A DNA stretch of 6,108 bases from Verrucomicrobiales bacterium (GTDB lineage: Bacteria; Verrucomicrobiota; Verrucomicrobiia; Limisphaerales; UBA9464): NCBI GenBank assembly GCA_003445095.1, contig DLVS01000198.1:1-6108 (forward strand), written 5' to 3'. Both the position numbers and the translations under genes were made by a program. The notes beneath the pieces were generated by a model, which saw nothing but the letters and a program-made list of their open reading frames with translations, was not told the DNA's origin and made no database searches. This document shows, in pieces, positions 5,940 to 6,108 of this stretch. Position 1 is the stretch's first letter, and each line of letters starts with the position of its first letter.

Positions 5940-5944
5940 CTCCT
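5940..5944 (-). promoter_or_regulatory. Shine-Dalgarno site of the pseudopilin gene
   Basis: On the minus strand AGGAG lies 7 bases before the ATG at 5932. It fixes the start upstream of both signature copies. It also contrasts with the plus-strand operon, where no gene has a clear ribosome binding site. Confidence 0.75.
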
Positions 5945-5958
5945 GTCAAACCGCCGCC

Positions 5959-6108
5959 CTATTCGCCCGTGCTTCGCCGCACGGCCGCCGTCCCGCCCGC
6001 CACCTTTGTTTGCGCCCCCAGGCGCTGATACACCTCGATTGCCAGTTCGGTTCCCTCGGCCACGCCCGCCAACACCGAATCATCGATCAACCCACCGGGG
6101 ATTTCCCG
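5959..6108 (-). CDS. 3' end of an unrecognised gene
   Basis: An open minus-strand frame runs from the window edge (6108) to a TAG at 5959-5961, giving the last 49 residues of a protein. It begins at the edge with [12 protein letters not shown] and contains [17 protein letters not shown], ending in RRSTGE. Codon use has high GC at third positions, as in the neighbouring genes, which supports real coding. I do not recognise the family. A helical stretch (about [20 protein letters not shown]) and a basic tail are all that can be seen. Its stop is 26 bases upstream of the pseudopilin ATG, on the same strand, so the two may share a transcript. No terminator is visible between them. Confidence 0.6.
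   Translation of the reverse strand, partial: REIPGGLIDDSVLAGVAEGTELAIEVYQRLGAQTKVAGGTAAVRRSTGE

Overview
This is a gene-dense bacterial window of fairly high GC content (roughly 58-60% by eye). Nothing in it proves taxonomy. The best fit is a Verrucomicrobiota-type genome, or a relative in the Planctomycetota-Verrucomicrobiota-Chlamydiota group. The reasons are a folP-cdaA-cdaR-glmM cluster without Shine-Dalgarno sites, and a secreted pseudopilin of the [15 protein letters not shown] type with a DGH-type C-terminus, a class greatly expanded in those phyla.

Layout. Bases 1-89 hold only the ambiguous edge of whatever lies upstream. An aldose 1-epimerase family gene (42-1004, +) comes first. 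A 238-base non-coding stretch (1005-1242) follows, with a purine-rich tract, inverted repeats and a marginal 34-codon ORF. Next is a tight plus-strand operon: a glyoxalase I-like gene (1243-1665), folP (1662-2519), cdaA (2516-3358), cdaR (3355-3780) and glmM (3777-5168). Every junction in the operon overlaps. The three junctions from folP to glmM are all exact 4-base ATGA overlaps, and the glyoxalase/folP junction is TTGA if folP uses its TTG start. A short convergent gap (5169-5251) with hairpins separates glmM from two minus-strand genes: a prepilin-type pseudopilin (5252-5932) and, 26 bases upstream of it, the unrecognised 3' end of another gene (5959-6108).

How the genes work together. 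cdaA makes c-di-AMP at the membrane, cdaR is its membrane-anchored YbbR partner, and glmM makes glucosamine-1-phosphate for peptidoglycan and can bind and restrain CdaA in Firmicutes. This trio is a known module linking c-di-AMP to cell-wall supply. Here it is joined to folate synthesis (folP) and probable methylglyoxal detoxification in one overlapping transcript.

The most unusual object is the pseudopilin. It carries the prepilin cleavage and membrane-helix signature twice in tandem, exactly 30 residues (90 bases) apart. Smaller points of interest are the DGG variant of the CdaA DGA motif, the single-domain CdaR and the structured leader before the glyoxalase gene. I see no clear evidence of a wholly new system, mobile element, CRISPR array, tRNA or rRNA.
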